Positions 9,907 to 19,526 of a stretch of 64,000 nt of DNA are shown one piece after another. Under the pieces are notes generated by a model. It had not been told where the DNA came from. It searched no databases and saw nothing but the letters and a program-made list of their open reading frames with translations. A program made the position numbers and the translations under genes. This DNA comes from Symsagittifera roscoffensis (taxonomy: Eukaryota > Xenacoelomorpha > Acoela > Convolutidae). The DNA is taken from the NCBI RefSeq assembly GCF_963678635.1, contig NC_087069.1, positions 53,418,251 to 53,482,250 on the forward strand, read 5' to 3'. Every line of letters begins with the position of its first letter. Positions within the stretch are counted from its first letter, which is position 1.

Positions 9907-10251
9907 GTTAACCACCTCGGTCCTAACTCATCTGGTGCGACCATAAGTCTCGAACAAGACCTTAATAGCTTAGAATTAACCAAACATAGATTAGAATTTA
10001 GACAAAACATTTTTAAAATGTTACACGACGATAATTTAATCGAAATGTCTCTACGACTCAATAGATCAAAGCCAATATTCCGAACGATAAGAGAACTGCC
10101 CGGAACTGGAAGAAGACCTCGAACCAGAGACGACATACGACAAAATAGAAACTTACCAAATAGTTATATGATAGTACGGCAAAAGCCAACACAAACTTTT
10201 ATATTTAGAATCTTATTAGCAATGAATTTAGATTTTCATTTGCAAACTTAA
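9907..10251 (+). CDS. Uncharacterised open frame, block B copy
   Basis: Same length as 5701-6045. Replacements include EIPGIG to ELPGTG, SEPIF to SKPIF, and DDIGQS to DDIRQN. The frame is maintained despite clear nucleotide divergence. Family not recognised. Confidence 0.28.
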   Translation, partial: VNHLGPNSSGATISLEQDLNSLELTKHRLEFRQNIFKMLHDDNLIEMSLRLNRSKPIFRTIRELPGTGRRPRTRDDIRQNRNLPNSYMIVRQKPTQTFIFRILLAMNLDFHLQT

Positions 10252-10355
10252 ATCTTGAAGCCAATCTTCATGCTCATTACAGGCGCTAAACAAAATATTA
10301 ATATACAATAACGATTGATAAAAAGATCTCAGATCGTTTTCCTAAAATTCTGCAG

Positions 10356-10555
10356 NNNNNNNNNNNNNNNNNNNNNNNNNNNNNNNNNNNNNNNNNNNNN
10401 NNNNNNNNNNNNNNNNNNNNNNNNNNNNNNNNNNNNNNNNNNNNNNNNNNNNNNNNNNNNNNNNNNNNNNNNNNNNNNNNNNNNNNNNNNNNNNNNNNNN
10501 NNNNNNNNNNNNNNNNNNNNNNNNNNNNNNNNNNNNNNNNNNNNNNNNNNNNNNN
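10356..10555. other. Assembly gap (200 N)
   Basis: Exactly 200 N, a conventional placeholder of unknown true length. It ends the second duplicated block. Sequence after the gap is unrelated to the sequence that follows block A. Confidence 0.99.
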
Positions 10556-12214
10556 TTGCTTCTCCTTCTTTTTCATCGAGATAGAGCTGTAGTCGCTTTT
10601 CGAAAAACATTATTTCTAATTGATGCGATTACTTCTCCTTCTTTTTCATCGAGATACAGCTGCAGTCATTTTTAGAGATGTCTCAACTCAGTTTTTTTGA
10701 ATAGGTGGACGCAGGGCTGAACGTAAACTTTTCCCTTTTAGGGTTTTTGGACCAAGCAAATCTCCCAATTCTTGTTTGACTTTGAATTCAAAATAATTTG
10801 GACTAGTGTCTTTTCTTGAGTACATTTTTCAATAAAAGAGCAAACTGAATGCTAGAAGAAAAAAGAAACAAATGGTTGTGAGGTTGAGTAAACATTGAAA
10901 CAAACAACATCAAAAAAAGCAACATCAAAATCATCAAATATGGAAGACTTTGTACTAATTTTCCAAATACAATGCTTCTTTTGCATGAATCCAAAATTTT
11001 CAATAAAAAAAAAACATTTTTCAGATCCAAGCTGCTAGGCTTCACGTTCTTCCCAGTTTCTATACAGGTTATACCGAAAATCACTACTTATATCTGTTTC
11101 CAAAGAGCTATACGAAGAATGCACAGTCCCCCAACATTATTATGTTTCTACTCAGAACTCTTTGTGCTCCTTGGAGAATTAAAAGTTCCATGTGGTTTAG
11201 TAAGAACATCTCTAATCCAAATTTTGCAGAGAAAAGATACTTATCTTCAGATATATCAAGAAATTGATTTCTTTTACATATTGTACGAACTCAAACTCTA
11301 TCAATTGTTAATACATCATGCGGACAATTAATCATCCAGCTTGGACGACTAGTTTGACATAACTTAAAATGAAAACGAGCTGAAACAATTCCTATTTTCG
11401 CAAAGGCGCGACTCACTTGTCAATGACTTGCTCGCTCCCATCCAATCTCTCGGCTCAGCGTTTCTGGGCAGAATTTGGAAAAAATCAAAAATCAAAACAA
11501 GAATCTGAACCAATGAATACTTTTGATTGTCTTTTGTTGGTCATGATTCTCTTTTAATTAATATTTCAACGGGGTGTTTTTTCCAAATTCAATCTAATTC
11601 ACATTAAAACTTATTTGAAGACATATTTTTTTATACCCTCTCTTGAAGCACGTGTACTTTTGACATTTTTTGGAATTTTGAAATTACGTAAGCGATCTTG
11701 CAAAGGGAGGGTAAGATTGTGTGGGTGCAAAAAAAACAGGAAACGAAGTAAGCGTTGGTTGAAAAAGCCCGGCACTGTAAAAATAGCTTTTACTTTTGGA
11801 AGAAAAATCAATTACACGTTTTGCCATGATCGCAAACTAACGTATTAAAGTATGATTTCCTTTTTGTTTGCTTTTGTTTGCTTTTTAAAAGTTTTTTGAG
11901 TTGATTTTAACTCATCGATTTTTTTCCACTACCCGCTACATTTGAGATTTCAGTTTCAGTTGCTTTCCTTGATAAAATGAAACTAAATGCTTGATTTTAC
12001 GCTATCACGAAAAAATGCATTCGAAACAATTTGAATGCTCGCAAACAAAACTTTATAAAAGTATGAGAAACGTTTTTGGAAAAAGTGTTTCAAAACAAAA
12101 TTCAAGTGGGTGTCTGAGTATGTGTATAATGGGGAGTGTTGCCTGAGAGTTTTTTTATGACAAGGTAAAGATAGATTTTTTTTGAAAAAATGAAACTCAA
12201 ATGGGTTTTTTCAA
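10556..12214. other. AT-rich region without a recognised gene
   Basis: It starts with two tandem copies of a motif of about 66 bases (CTCCTTCTTTTTCATCGAGA, at 10562 and 10636). Open frames at 10803-11084 (-), 10972-11331 (+) and 11615-11848 (+) overlap each other or lack any known motif. I do not support them as genes. Confidence 0.5.
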
Positions 12215-12314
12215 AAATCCTTCCCCCACCTCACACGAACACGAATTTTATGGTGTAACGAGTAGTTTTACAAGGTCAATAATGAAAACCAATATGTTTG
12301 TCATAACACAATTA
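12215..12314 (+). mobile_element. MITE-2 fragment
   Basis: The segment from CCTTCCCCCACCTC through GTTTTACAAGGTCAATAATG to TATGTTTGTCAT matches the first half of the MITE-2 copies at 15888-16088 and 16363-16569. It is broken off where MITE-1 starts. Confidence 0.6.
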
Positions 12315-12535
12315 GGCTCTTTTCCAGTCCCCCACCCCTTTGATTTTTTCTGAAATTCAATCTAAGGAAATCAATTTAAAATGATTTTTCTCAAAATAAA
12401 TGCATTGAAACGTGTCAGCGTGAACAGGTGAACAATTTTCTACAAGAATTTTTACATTCAAAATGCCCTGTGAACAATTTTTAAACAGCTTAATTTTGTA
12501 AATTTCCGAGGAGGATGGGAAACTGGAAAAGAGCC
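12315..12535 (+). mobile_element. MITE-1 copy (221 bp) with TIRs and 8-bp target duplication
   Basis: Terminal inverted repeats GGCTCTTTTCCAGT / ACTGGAAAAGAGCC are perfect over 14 bases. The flanks are CACAATTA and CATAATTA, a 7-of-8 target-site duplication. Internal marker: ACGTGTCAGCGTGAACAGGT. No coding capacity, so it is a non-autonomous DNA transposon. An 8-bp duplication fits the hAT, P or Merlin superfamilies; the TIR alone does not decide. Confidence 0.85.
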
Positions 12536-12839
12536 CATAATTAGTCCTTGTAAAGTTCTTCAGTATGGGTGAAAAAGGAAAAAGCCCTCAAATGTTGGGT
12601 GAGTGAAATAAAAACTGTCTACATTTATCTTGTGATTTCAGAGTTTGAGAAGGGTGCTAATTTTTTTAGTGCGCAGGAGTGGGGCTACAATCTTTTCTGA
12701 GATCAAAGTGTGATAGAGCCAGACAAGTTTTTTCATCATTCTGATTTTAGAAAATTGGCTTCCCGAACTTGAATCAAATTTAAAGATTTAAGGAGTAAAT
12801 TAATGGTCTGAAATGTTCTATTTAAAAATCACAAAAAAG

Positions 12840-14050
12840 AAGTCAATCCAATTTTTACTGCTTGTGAACAGGAAACAGCAACAAAGAAAAATATCAAAAA
12901 ACAGACATGGCAAAACAAATAGCCATATTAAACTTTAAGAGCCTTTTTGAATGTTCTCTTCACAGAATTAGAGCACTATGGGGGCTAATTTGAATTCCAA
13001 AGCAAATATGAATCCGCGTTATTATCACGAAATTTTCCATTTGTCTGTTACATATGACAAAATCTAAACCACCGTAACTTTACAAAAAATGAGCAAAGCT
13101 GAAATACTTTTTTAAATTTGAGCCCAGGACAAATAATATGTTTCGGATGGTAAAAAAATTTTCGTCAAAAATAACTAGTCCGTCAAAAATTGCCAGGATA
13201 AAAAAAGCCAACCCGAGATCAGTTATTTCGTCACATAAATTTTTTCCAGTTTTTTTTTCTGAAGGTGGGGGAGTTCATTTTTATTGTTAGTCTGGGTTCA
13301 TTTGACCTCAAAACACCTGGCTCCAAATTTATGTTGCATTTATGTCAGTCAATTTTTTAAGGGTGATGACCTCTTGCAATGACAATGTGCAGTACATTAT
13401 TATGCAAGCTGGCCTAATAGTTCTTACTTTCTATATGCAAGATGGCTCGAAGATCTATACTTCTTCTACTACTAAATATTTATTTTTATCTATATTTCAA
13501 TTTGTTAATTGCATCTTATTGTCTTATTGATTTCACAAACTTAAACTTTGATGAATTTGGCTAAGTTCACCATAATTTTAATATTTCTATGTTTTAATGG
13601 AATTAGAAAAAACTCGAGGAATCGGTAAAACTTGGTTTCCACCAATGATTGGAATAACCTAATTGTCAGAGATTCAAACTTTGTTATAGTTCTCAAATTG
13701 AACACAATATTTTGGCGTTTATATTTGGAGATGTGGAAAAGGCTTAAATAGACCTCGACTATTTTCCACCATTCCTCCACATATTACAAATTTTTCTTTT
13801 TTTTGATGGCTCACTTCTTGTTAAATCCAAGTGCATATTGTTACGATGTAAGGATTGAAAAGAGCCAAAATTTCATAACGTTTTGACCACTTAAAAGAAG
13901 AGTAAGTTTTTGATATTTCACGCTTGTTCTTTCACGACAAAGCATTGATGAAAAAAGAAATGTTAGTATTAGAACAAATGAAAGAAAACAGAAAGCAGCT
14001 CTTTTGCCCGAGGCCATCTTCAACTATGTTATAACTGTTGAAGAATATGT
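12840..14050. repeat. Old decayed copy of the protease 5' region (copy C)
   Basis: The sequence at 12850-12990 matches the region leading into the activation-site exon at 14540-14717. The exon itself (from 12966 after TTCTCTTCACAG) is broken by a stop after LEHYGG. The parts at 13270-13480 and 13540-13860 match the reverse complement of 4526-4300 and 4000-3590 in block A. Mismatch is much higher than between blocks A and B, so this is an older duplication. Confidence 0.7.
13841..14023 (-). CDS. Possible signal-peptide exon of a minus-strand protease gene
   Basis: The minus-strand frame starts MKMASGKRAAFCFLSFVLIL and continues TFLFSSMLCRERTS. It has a basic start, a hydrophobic core of about 18 residues and small residues before a plausible cleavage site, all features of a secretion signal. 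Homologous but disrupted sequence lies upstream of the activation-site exons at 14330 (+) and 63690 (-). It could be the first exon of the minus-strand copies near 7.4 or 3.2 kb. No donor with a phase matching those exons is convincing, so the link is tentative. Confidence 0.35.
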   Translation of the reverse strand: MKMASGKRAAFCFLSFVLILTFLFSSMLCRERTSVKYQKLTLLLSGQNVMKFWLFSILTS

Positions 14051-14084
14051 TTTTGTTCTTTCTGTTGGTTTTTCCACCTCTTTT

Positions 14085-14260
14085 TTCTCTCCCCCCTCCT
14101 CACTTCGTATGAGCATCAATTTTATGATGTAATGAATGGTTTTACAAGTTTAATTATGAAGACCAAATATGTTTGTCATGGCCCTCTCAGACCGCATGCC
14201 AATTTTCTATTAAATCAGTTGGTGGAGACAGTAATTTAACTTCGGCACACATGCACAACA
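14085..14260 (+). mobile_element. MITE-2 related element, degenerate
   Basis: It begins in a C-rich end (CCCCCCTCCTCACTTCG) and contains GGTTTTACAAGTTTAATTATG and ATGTTTGTCATGGCC, as in the intact MITE-2 copies. The mirror copy is at 63780-63970 in the right arm. Outer TIRs are eroded. Confidence 0.55.
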
Positions 14261-14665
14261 GTAATTAAACTAAGCCCGGAAATTTGTGAAAAGTGCGCGA
14301 AACTTTGCAAATGATTTCTTTTTTCATTCATGGGTTCTGATATTTCATTTTTCATTTATGCCTCGTGGTGAAAGAACATGTGTGAAAGAGCAAAAGCATA
14401 CCCTTCCTTTGTTTTAGTAATCAGATTTCAGAACAAACATTCTTCGTTACTTTTTAAAAATCAAACCAAAATCAAAAATCTACTTTTTTTGCGGGAACTT
14501 CAAAAAGTCTTATTACTTTTTACGCGCCTAATTCTGAGATTAGTCAAATCATTTTTTACTGCTTGTGAACCAGAAACAGCAACGAAGAAAATTCTCAAAA
14601 GTTTAAAATGTCAAAACAAAAATTTAATTTAGGCTTTCGAGCTTTTTTGATTGTTCTCTTCACAG

Positions 14666-14717
14666 AGTTGGAACATGCCGAGGCTAATTTGAATTCCAGA
14701 GCAGCTGTAATTAATGG
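14666..14717 (+). CDS. Serine protease activation-site exon, main plus-strand gene
   Basis: A 52-base exon after TTGTTCTCTTCACAG, ending at GG|GTACTC. It reads LEHAEANLNSRAAVING. VING stands where S1 proteases have IVGG after the activation cleavage, giving Ile-to-Val and Gly-to-Asn replacements. Two trailing bases (GG) plus the first base (C) of the next exon make Gly, so the spliced product reads RAAVINGYPINEFP. The mature protease would be secreted and activated by cleavage before VING. The upstream signal exon is not resolved on this strand: a hydrophobic stretch near 14330-14390 is homologous to the one at 13940-14023 but has no clean start. Confidence 0.75.
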
Positions 14718-15086
14718 GTACTCGTTTGGAAAATGAAAAGTTTTTTTTATAAGTAACTTTTATTAGATTTTTAGTACGTTGTATTAATAGACTTCTAGTT
14801 ATTTTTTTCGAAAATTTCAATTGAACTTTGGCACACATGCACAACTTCGCCAATCCTGCACAACATGCACATTATTCTACCCAAGAACAAAATTAAGTAG
14901 AATTGGAATTATAAAAAATTGATGGTAACTATAGAACAAATTTTCTATTTCTAACAAAAAAACTAATCGGATAAAAGAACTGATTGAGTTTGCACAATCT
15001 CTCGTGTGCAAAATTACGAAAAAACGAGGGATTTGAAAAAAACCAAAGATGTGTTAATATAACGGAAAAGAAATTATTTTTTCAAG

Positions 15087-15299
15087 CTATCCGATTAACG
15101 AGTTTCCTACAATTACAAGATACAATGCCGTTCCAAAAAGAAGTTTCTATGTCAGTGTCCAAGTGTCAGCTGGCGAGAATCGTACATGCGGGGGAACTAT
15201 AATTGACCCGTATCACGTGCTCACAGCTGCTCACTGCGTGACCGGTTTCGATTCAGGCGAAGTAGACATTTCTGTTCTAGTTGAAGTGGGTGATTTCAC
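15087..15299 (+). CDS. Serine protease His exon, main plus-strand gene
   Basis: A 213-base exon after ATTTTTTCAAG, with a strong donor GTAAGTG. It encodes YPINEFPTITRYNAVPKRSF, then YVSVQVSAGENRTC, then GGTIIDPYHVLTAAHCVTG, and ends ISVLVEVGDF plus two bases. LTAAHC carries the catalytic histidine and the paired cysteines of an S1 protease. The last codon (AC|G, Thr) is completed by the first base of the exon at 36114, so the phases agree across an intron of about 20.8 kb. A nearly identical mirror exon is at 62703-62915, and a diverged one with Gln for His is at 2520-2732. Confidence 0.9.
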
Positions 15300-15342
15300 G
15301 TAAGTGCCTTAAAGATTCTAGCGAGTAAATTTTTGGCTTTTT

Positions 15343-15425
15343 CTAAACTTCCTACCTCCTCAAATGTAGTAGAACCCAAGTTATTTCGTTCGTTCACGCT
15401 GACACATTTTGTTTCTTCATGTCAT
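15343..15425 (+). repeat. Single arm of the foldback element
   Basis: TTCCTACCTCCT, GAACCCAAGTTATTTCGTT and CACGCTGACACATTT match one arm of 2264-2486. They are followed directly by the GTCATGCGGT that forms the spacer there, and then by intron sequence. No second arm is present. Confidence 0.75.
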
Positions 15426-15887
15426 GCGGTCTTTTTTCTTAATTCCTACAATTTTGTTAAGACCAATGTGTTAATAATGCGTTAAAAAAAGCAATTATCA
15501 AAGTTTCATTAGCAAGATGATTGCATTCTTCCAGAATAACTCGTAATTGTATCTAAATGTTATCTAAGCTAGCTAATTATCATTAAAAAAGCAAATCGCC
15601 AAAAGTATGCAAAACATTTTTTTAGTTGAGTGTTTTGATAGTATAGTTCAATTTCGGTTTTTTTGGATACTTTGACAGTAACAAAAGAACGTTTATCACG
15701 TTCTTGTGATCATTTCATAATGAAACCATCATGAGATTCTGATGGGATATTGATATAGGAAACAAGTGGAATTGGGTTTCTACACTGGTTTTTGAAAGTG
15801 GGATGGCTTGTCAAAATCTAATTGGAATCTTGGTCAAAACAATAAGTTTTCAAAATCTTTCCTACATGAAAATGCCTAAAATGAACA

Positions 15888-16088
15888 GGCTCTTTTTCCT
15901 TTCCCCCCCACCTGTAAATTTTTCTATTTGAAGTTAGTGTCCACTTGGTCCGATTGTCATGACAATTGACACACAGACTAATTAGGCCATGACAAACATA
16001 TTTGATCTTCATAACTAACCTTGTAAAACCACTCGGTAGACCATAAAATTAATGTTTGAGTGAGGTGGGAGGGAAAAGGAAAAAAGCC
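15888..16088 (-). mobile_element. MITE-2 copy, inverted partner
   Basis: Ends GGCTCTTTTTCC...GGAAAAAAGCC. It is flanked on the left by AATGAACA (15880-15887) and on the right by GGCGGGTG (16089-16096). These do not match each other, but each matches one flank of the second copy at 16363-16569 in reverse complement. Reverse complement of that second copy. Confidence 0.85.
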
Positions 16089-16096
16089 GGCGGGTG

Positions 16097-16114
16097 GGAA
16101 ACTGGCAAAGAGCC
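16097..16114 (-). mobile_element. Displaced terminus of a MITE-1 copy
   Basis: GGAAACTGGCAAAGAGCC is a MITE-1 end, followed by GGACAATT (16115-16122). The rest of this MITE-1 copy is 450 bases away at 16578-16769. Confidence 0.8.
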
Positions 16115-16362
16115 GGACAATTTTATGATCAGAAAGCTGCGAAACTTTCGATTAGACCATTATTATTTTTGAAATCCAAAAAAAAACAGTGTGTGAAAAG
16201 TAAATAACAAGTATGATAGGCTTTCTCAAAAACTTTCTTTGATATGCTTTGTATTATAAGTGGGAATGTCAATCCGGGACGTCAATAAAGCTATGAAACA
16301 GTTGATTTTTCAAAAAAATGCATTTTTTCCCATCTTGTTTTTCTTTGTGACATTTGTTCATT

Positions 16363-16569
16363 GGCTCTTTTTCCTTCCCCCCCCCTCCCACCTCACTCAA
16401 ACATTAATTTTATGGTCTACCGAGTGGTTTTACAAGGTTAGTTATGAAGATTTAATATGTTTGTCATGGCCTAATTAGTCTGCGTGTCAATTTTCATGAC
16501 AATCGGACCAAGTGGACACTAACTTCAAATATAAAAATTTACAGGTGGGGGGGAAAAGGAAAAAGAGCC
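16363..16569 (+). mobile_element. MITE-2 copy (207 bp)
   Basis: TIRs GGCTCTTTTTCCTTCCCCC / GGGGGAAAAGGAAAAAGAGCC. Flanks are TGTTCATT (16355-16362) and CACCCGCC (16570-16577). The interior carries GTTTTACAAGGTTAGTTATG and TGTTTGTCATGGCCTAATTA. There is no coding capacity. It forms an inverted pair with 15888-16088 across about 270 bases. Confidence 0.88.
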
Positions 16570-16577
16570 CACCCGCC

Positions 16578-16769
16578 TCGTAAAATTACAAAACAAAGCT
16601 GTTCAAAAATTGTTCACACGGCAATTTGTATATTAGAAATGTTGTAGAATTTTGTTCACCTGTTCACGCTGACACGTTTTGATGCAAATAATATTATGAA
16701 AAAATATTTTAAATAGACTTTCATATATTGAATTTCGAAAAAATCAGAGGGAAAAACTTGAAAAGAGCT
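16578..16769 (-). mobile_element. MITE-1 copy, main part, split by MITE-2
   Basis: It starts TCGTAAAATTACAAAAC and contains GTTCACGCTGACACG. It ends in a decayed TIR, GAAAAGAGCT, followed by AATTGTCC (16770-16777). Its other terminus is at 16097-16114. Confidence 0.8.
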
Positions 16770-17029
16770 AATTGTCCTAAAATGTGTGATAAGAACTTTC
16801 AATTGAAAGAAAAAGTAATCTTGTTGATAATGATTTCGTACGCAAGGTTTTTGTAACGTACTCCATTACGAACTTTTCACTCGGAGTACCCAAAATCACA
16901 AAGAAGATACATAAAACCACAAAAAAAAATGTTTTACTTTGTTTCTAATTTTTAAGAAAATACAAATCTACTCCCTTTTTCCATTCATGTGAGTTTTCAA
17001 AGCCTAAGCTTTCTAGCCTTGAGCAAAAA

Positions 17030-17448
17030 AGCTCTTCCCCCAAACCTCACATAAGCATCAGTTTTATTGGCTCTTTTCCAGTTCCCCCCTTTCAAATTCA
17101 ATTTTGAAAAGCTTATTTAACATTGACATATTGCAATGAAATTTGGTGTGGTGAACAAATCGACAATTGTGAACAAATTTATTCGTCATACTTTATAGCG
17201 TAACACCACGCATTTGGCCGTAATAACCCGTAAAAGAAACATAAAACTCGGTATTTTGAAGGGGGGAAACTGGAAAAGAGCCGTTTTATTGTGTACCGAG
17301 GGGCTTACAAGGTTATACTTGAAGACCAAAGAAGTTTGTCATGGCCTAAGTAGTTTGCATGCCAATTTTAGTGACATCCGGAAAAGAACAAATTTTGACA
17401 ACTGAAATTTTGCAGGTGGGGGGGCTTGAAGAAAAAGAGCCTGTTAAT
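17030..17448 (+). mobile_element. MITE-2 relative interrupted by MITE-3
   Basis: The outer element runs from AGCTCTTCCCCCAAACC to GGGGGGGCTTGAAGAAAAAGAGCC and shares GTGTACCGAG, TTACAAGGTT and TTTGTCATGGCCTAA with MITE-2. It is split at 17069-17282 by MITE-3. The same nested arrangement is in the right arm at 61626-62260. Confidence 0.75.
17069..17282 (+). mobile_element. MITE-3 copy (214 bp) with exact 8-bp target duplication
   Basis: TIR GGCTCTTTTCCAGTT / AACTGGAAAAGAGCC (one base differs at the inner edge). Flanked on both sides by GTTTTATT (17061-17068 and 17283-17290). The interior differs from MITE-1 and includes TTGGTGTGGTGAACAAATCG. The TIR is shared with MITE-1, so both probably use the same transposase source, which is absent here. 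Confidence 0.9.
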
Positions 17449-17499
17449 GCTAGATAGTATTAAGTTGAAGTATAAAACAAAATCAGCATAGTCTCTTGT

Positions 17500-17570
17500 C
17501 AAAACCAGCTTTATAGCCCAGCGTATACATAGGGGAATTCGGCGTGGGTTCGGTTCTCAGCTAAGTCGTT
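17500..17570 (+). other. tRNA-like sequence (A- and B-box), possible tRNA pseudogene or SINE head
   Basis: TAGCCCAGCG near 17512 resembles a pol III A-box and GGGTTCGGTTC near 17550 a B-box, with a tRNA-like T-arm around the latter. The mirror copy (about 61510-61575, minus) has TAGCTCAGCG and GGGTTCAGTTC with a complete 5-bp T-stem, so it was probably closer to the original. The acceptor stem does not pair well and the A-B distance is short, so an intact tRNA is unlikely. Confidence 0.35.
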
Positions 17571-17739
17571 TCATTTGAGAATCCTATTTGAGCCAAACCT
17601 GATAGAACATAAAATTGATTGGAAATTGAGTTTCTGTTAATTCAACTGGGTGAACTGAACACGATTTCATTGTAAAAATCGCAAATCACCATATCAGCGC
17701 ATGATCAACCCCAATTTTTTTTGACTTGGTACGTTTAAT

Positions 17740-19325
17740 AAAGTCACAGTATTTTGATCATATTTTGCGAATTTAACCGATTCTCTTTTGTTTTACTATA
17801 AATGTTGAGCAGACTATTTTGAAGCCGCGACTCGGCAACCCAACAAATGTTTGTGTGACCTCAAACTCCGACCAAAAGGACCAGAGATCCGATTAAAGAT
17901 AAATGCAACGCCCTACCCGATAAATGGAGCGCCCTACCCGATAAATACAACGCCTATCCATCAGAGAGCCTAGTAACCGAAATTTAGACCGGCCCCATTT
18001 TGTATTACCTCAAGTTTTGAACGATAGAGTCCAGCACAATTTTGTGCGACCTCAAAAACCAATTCGAACCATACCGATAATCGAATAGGCCGATATCGAA
18101 GCCAAGATAGCCGAAAACTTTCATCCCAATGGCCCGAGCACAATTTTAAGTGACCTAAACCGATGGTAAACTTTGCAGAATAATCAAAAGACCAAAATTG
18201 AGGATGCCCGAAACAGCGAGTAAGCCGAAATCTGCTGATCCGATCAACTGGCCGAAAAACAACCACTCCAAATCCGAACGCCGAAAGTGCACAAAACTGA
18301 AATACGACTCAGACGACAACAGGATAGCCGCAAGTGTCAAAACAGCATGATGTTAAGAAATTGAGACCTCAAGACAAATTAGGAAGTCTTCAAATTGCGA
18401 AATGGACCAAATGGTAGGTGAGCCGACGTGGTCATTGTCAGACCATCCAGAAGGCCGGAAATTGTGACGTTGTTTCTACATCCAAATCCGGTTACCATCT
18501 CAAGAAAAACTTGTAAGACCGAAGTTTTTTTGTCCGATTCTTAACCCAATTATGCTATAACCTGACCTTAGGATGCAATGACTCGTTGTTTTTTTGTCAT
18601 AAGTAGGATCTGCCAGATTTCAAAATTTGCTGTAAAATTACATAAGATGTTTTTATTTGAAATCGATTATGACCGTACTAGATAGCTAATTCTAGTTCAT
18701 ACCCATTACCCTAGTACCCCGGGAGAGACTCGAACCCAAAAAGTTTAGGACAAAAAAAATTCCAGAAAATTTTCTCGAAAAAAAAACAAAAATTATACCA
18801 ACTTTCCCCGAAATTTTTCTTTGCCCGAGTTTATGTCACAGCTGGAAAACATCGTTTTCGTCTCGCCTGTTCAACCGTTAAAATTGTCGATCGTCTCGAG
18901 CAAGTTTTTTGAGTGAACCCTTACCTCGGATTCCTCCAGTGGTTGGATAACGTTTAAAATTTTTCACGGCCCGCCCCGTTTTCGGCCGCATACTGCCGTG
19001 ACCGTTAGTACTACCATTTCGCCGTAACGTCGTTAAGTTTATCTGATAAACAGTACGCGTTAAATTAGATAGTATCGAACCGAAGCCTCAGTAGAACCTT
19101 AGAAAACCTCAGCTAAAGGTTTTAAAAGTTATTATCGTCATATTTTTTAACCTACATTCGATGACTTTACAACAAGACACTCCTTAAGTGGCTTGCCCTT
19201 ACAACAACAGAAATTTTATCACTGTCAATGGTGTTCAATACTGATGCGAGTTTTCTCCAACAATCCATAAATACAGTAACATTAACTCTACAAAAACGCC
19301 TCGACGACACTTTCAAAGCCTAAGT
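17740..19325. other. GC-richer segment of unknown nature with 21-base minisatellite
   Basis: It contains about three 21-base units around GCAACGCCCTACCCGATAAA (17905-17960). The stretch starting GTCACAGTATTTTGAT (17742) is also found at the end of the BEL/Pao copy (32020), which may mean LTR or solo-LTR sequence. The whole segment is mirrored at about 59760-61330. Frames such as 17970-18266 (-) show no known motif. A B-box-like GGGTTCGAGTCTCTCC lies on the minus strand near 18725, without a convincing A-box. Confidence 0.45.
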
Positions 19326-19526
19326 TTGAATGCGAATAACCGAGAAAAGACTGTTCAATATATTTTACGCAATTCTCTAAAAAGTGTGATACAGAAAAAC
19401 ATTATAATTTGGCAAGATGATATAAATAACTCACTGAGCAAGCATAGATCAAACAACGATAACCCACATACACCAGAAAGTCAAAGAGAAAAAAAAAGAA
19501 AAAAAAAACAAATTATCAGATATTAA
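19326..19526 (+). pseudogene. ORF conserved between both arms (66 aa), function unknown
   Basis: It reads MNANNREKTVQYILRNSLKS, then IIIWQDDINNSLSKHRSNN, then a Lys/Arg-rich end. The mirror frame at 59578-59760 (-) keeps the WHDDINNSLSKHRSNNDNP core. The conserved His/Asp/Asn block looks like a fragment of a longer protein, possibly linked to the SGNH-like pieces downstream. I cannot name the family. The Helentron-like element lies just downstream. Confidence 0.4.

Larger units (their letters stand above)
6978..10355. repeat. Direct duplication, block B
   Basis: Second copy of 2774-6153 in the same orientation. Base-level differences are few at the start and denser toward the end. It stops exactly at the N gap, so the true right end is unknown. 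Divergence in the second half argues against a simple assembly duplicate, but a collapsed or misjoined haplotype cannot be excluded. Confidence 0.88.

Noticed and set aside
2774-10355. Treating the tandem blocks purely as an assembly artefact
   Set aside because: Divergence in the right half is far above sequencing error, and the spacer sequence is distinct. The gap at the end means a haplotype join is still possible, so it is kept as a finding rather than dismissed.
10298-10610. Open frames across the first N gap, and similarly at 53909-54140
   Set aside because: They consist almost entirely of unknown residues.
10803-11331. Hydrophobic frames on both strands (93 and 119 residues)
   Set aside because: They overlap on opposite strands, show no motif, have AT-rich composition that favours Leu/Ile/Phe codons, and have no conserved copy in the window.
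14378-14632. Plus-strand frame of 84 residues upstream of the main activation-site exon
   Set aside because: It is not a secretion signal at its start, and it ends in sequence that is clearly intronic (the poor C-terminal half matches non-coding parts of the other copies).
17970-18340. Minus-strand frames rich in Phe/Arg/Ser (98 and 61 residues)
   Set aside because: The mirror region (60776-61027) is open only in part and in altered form. Composition follows the simple repeats of the segment. No domain recognised.
18710-18740. B-box-like GGGTTCGAGTCTCTCC on the minus strand
   Set aside because: No A-box at tRNA distance and no acceptor stem. Possibly a primer-binding or chance match.
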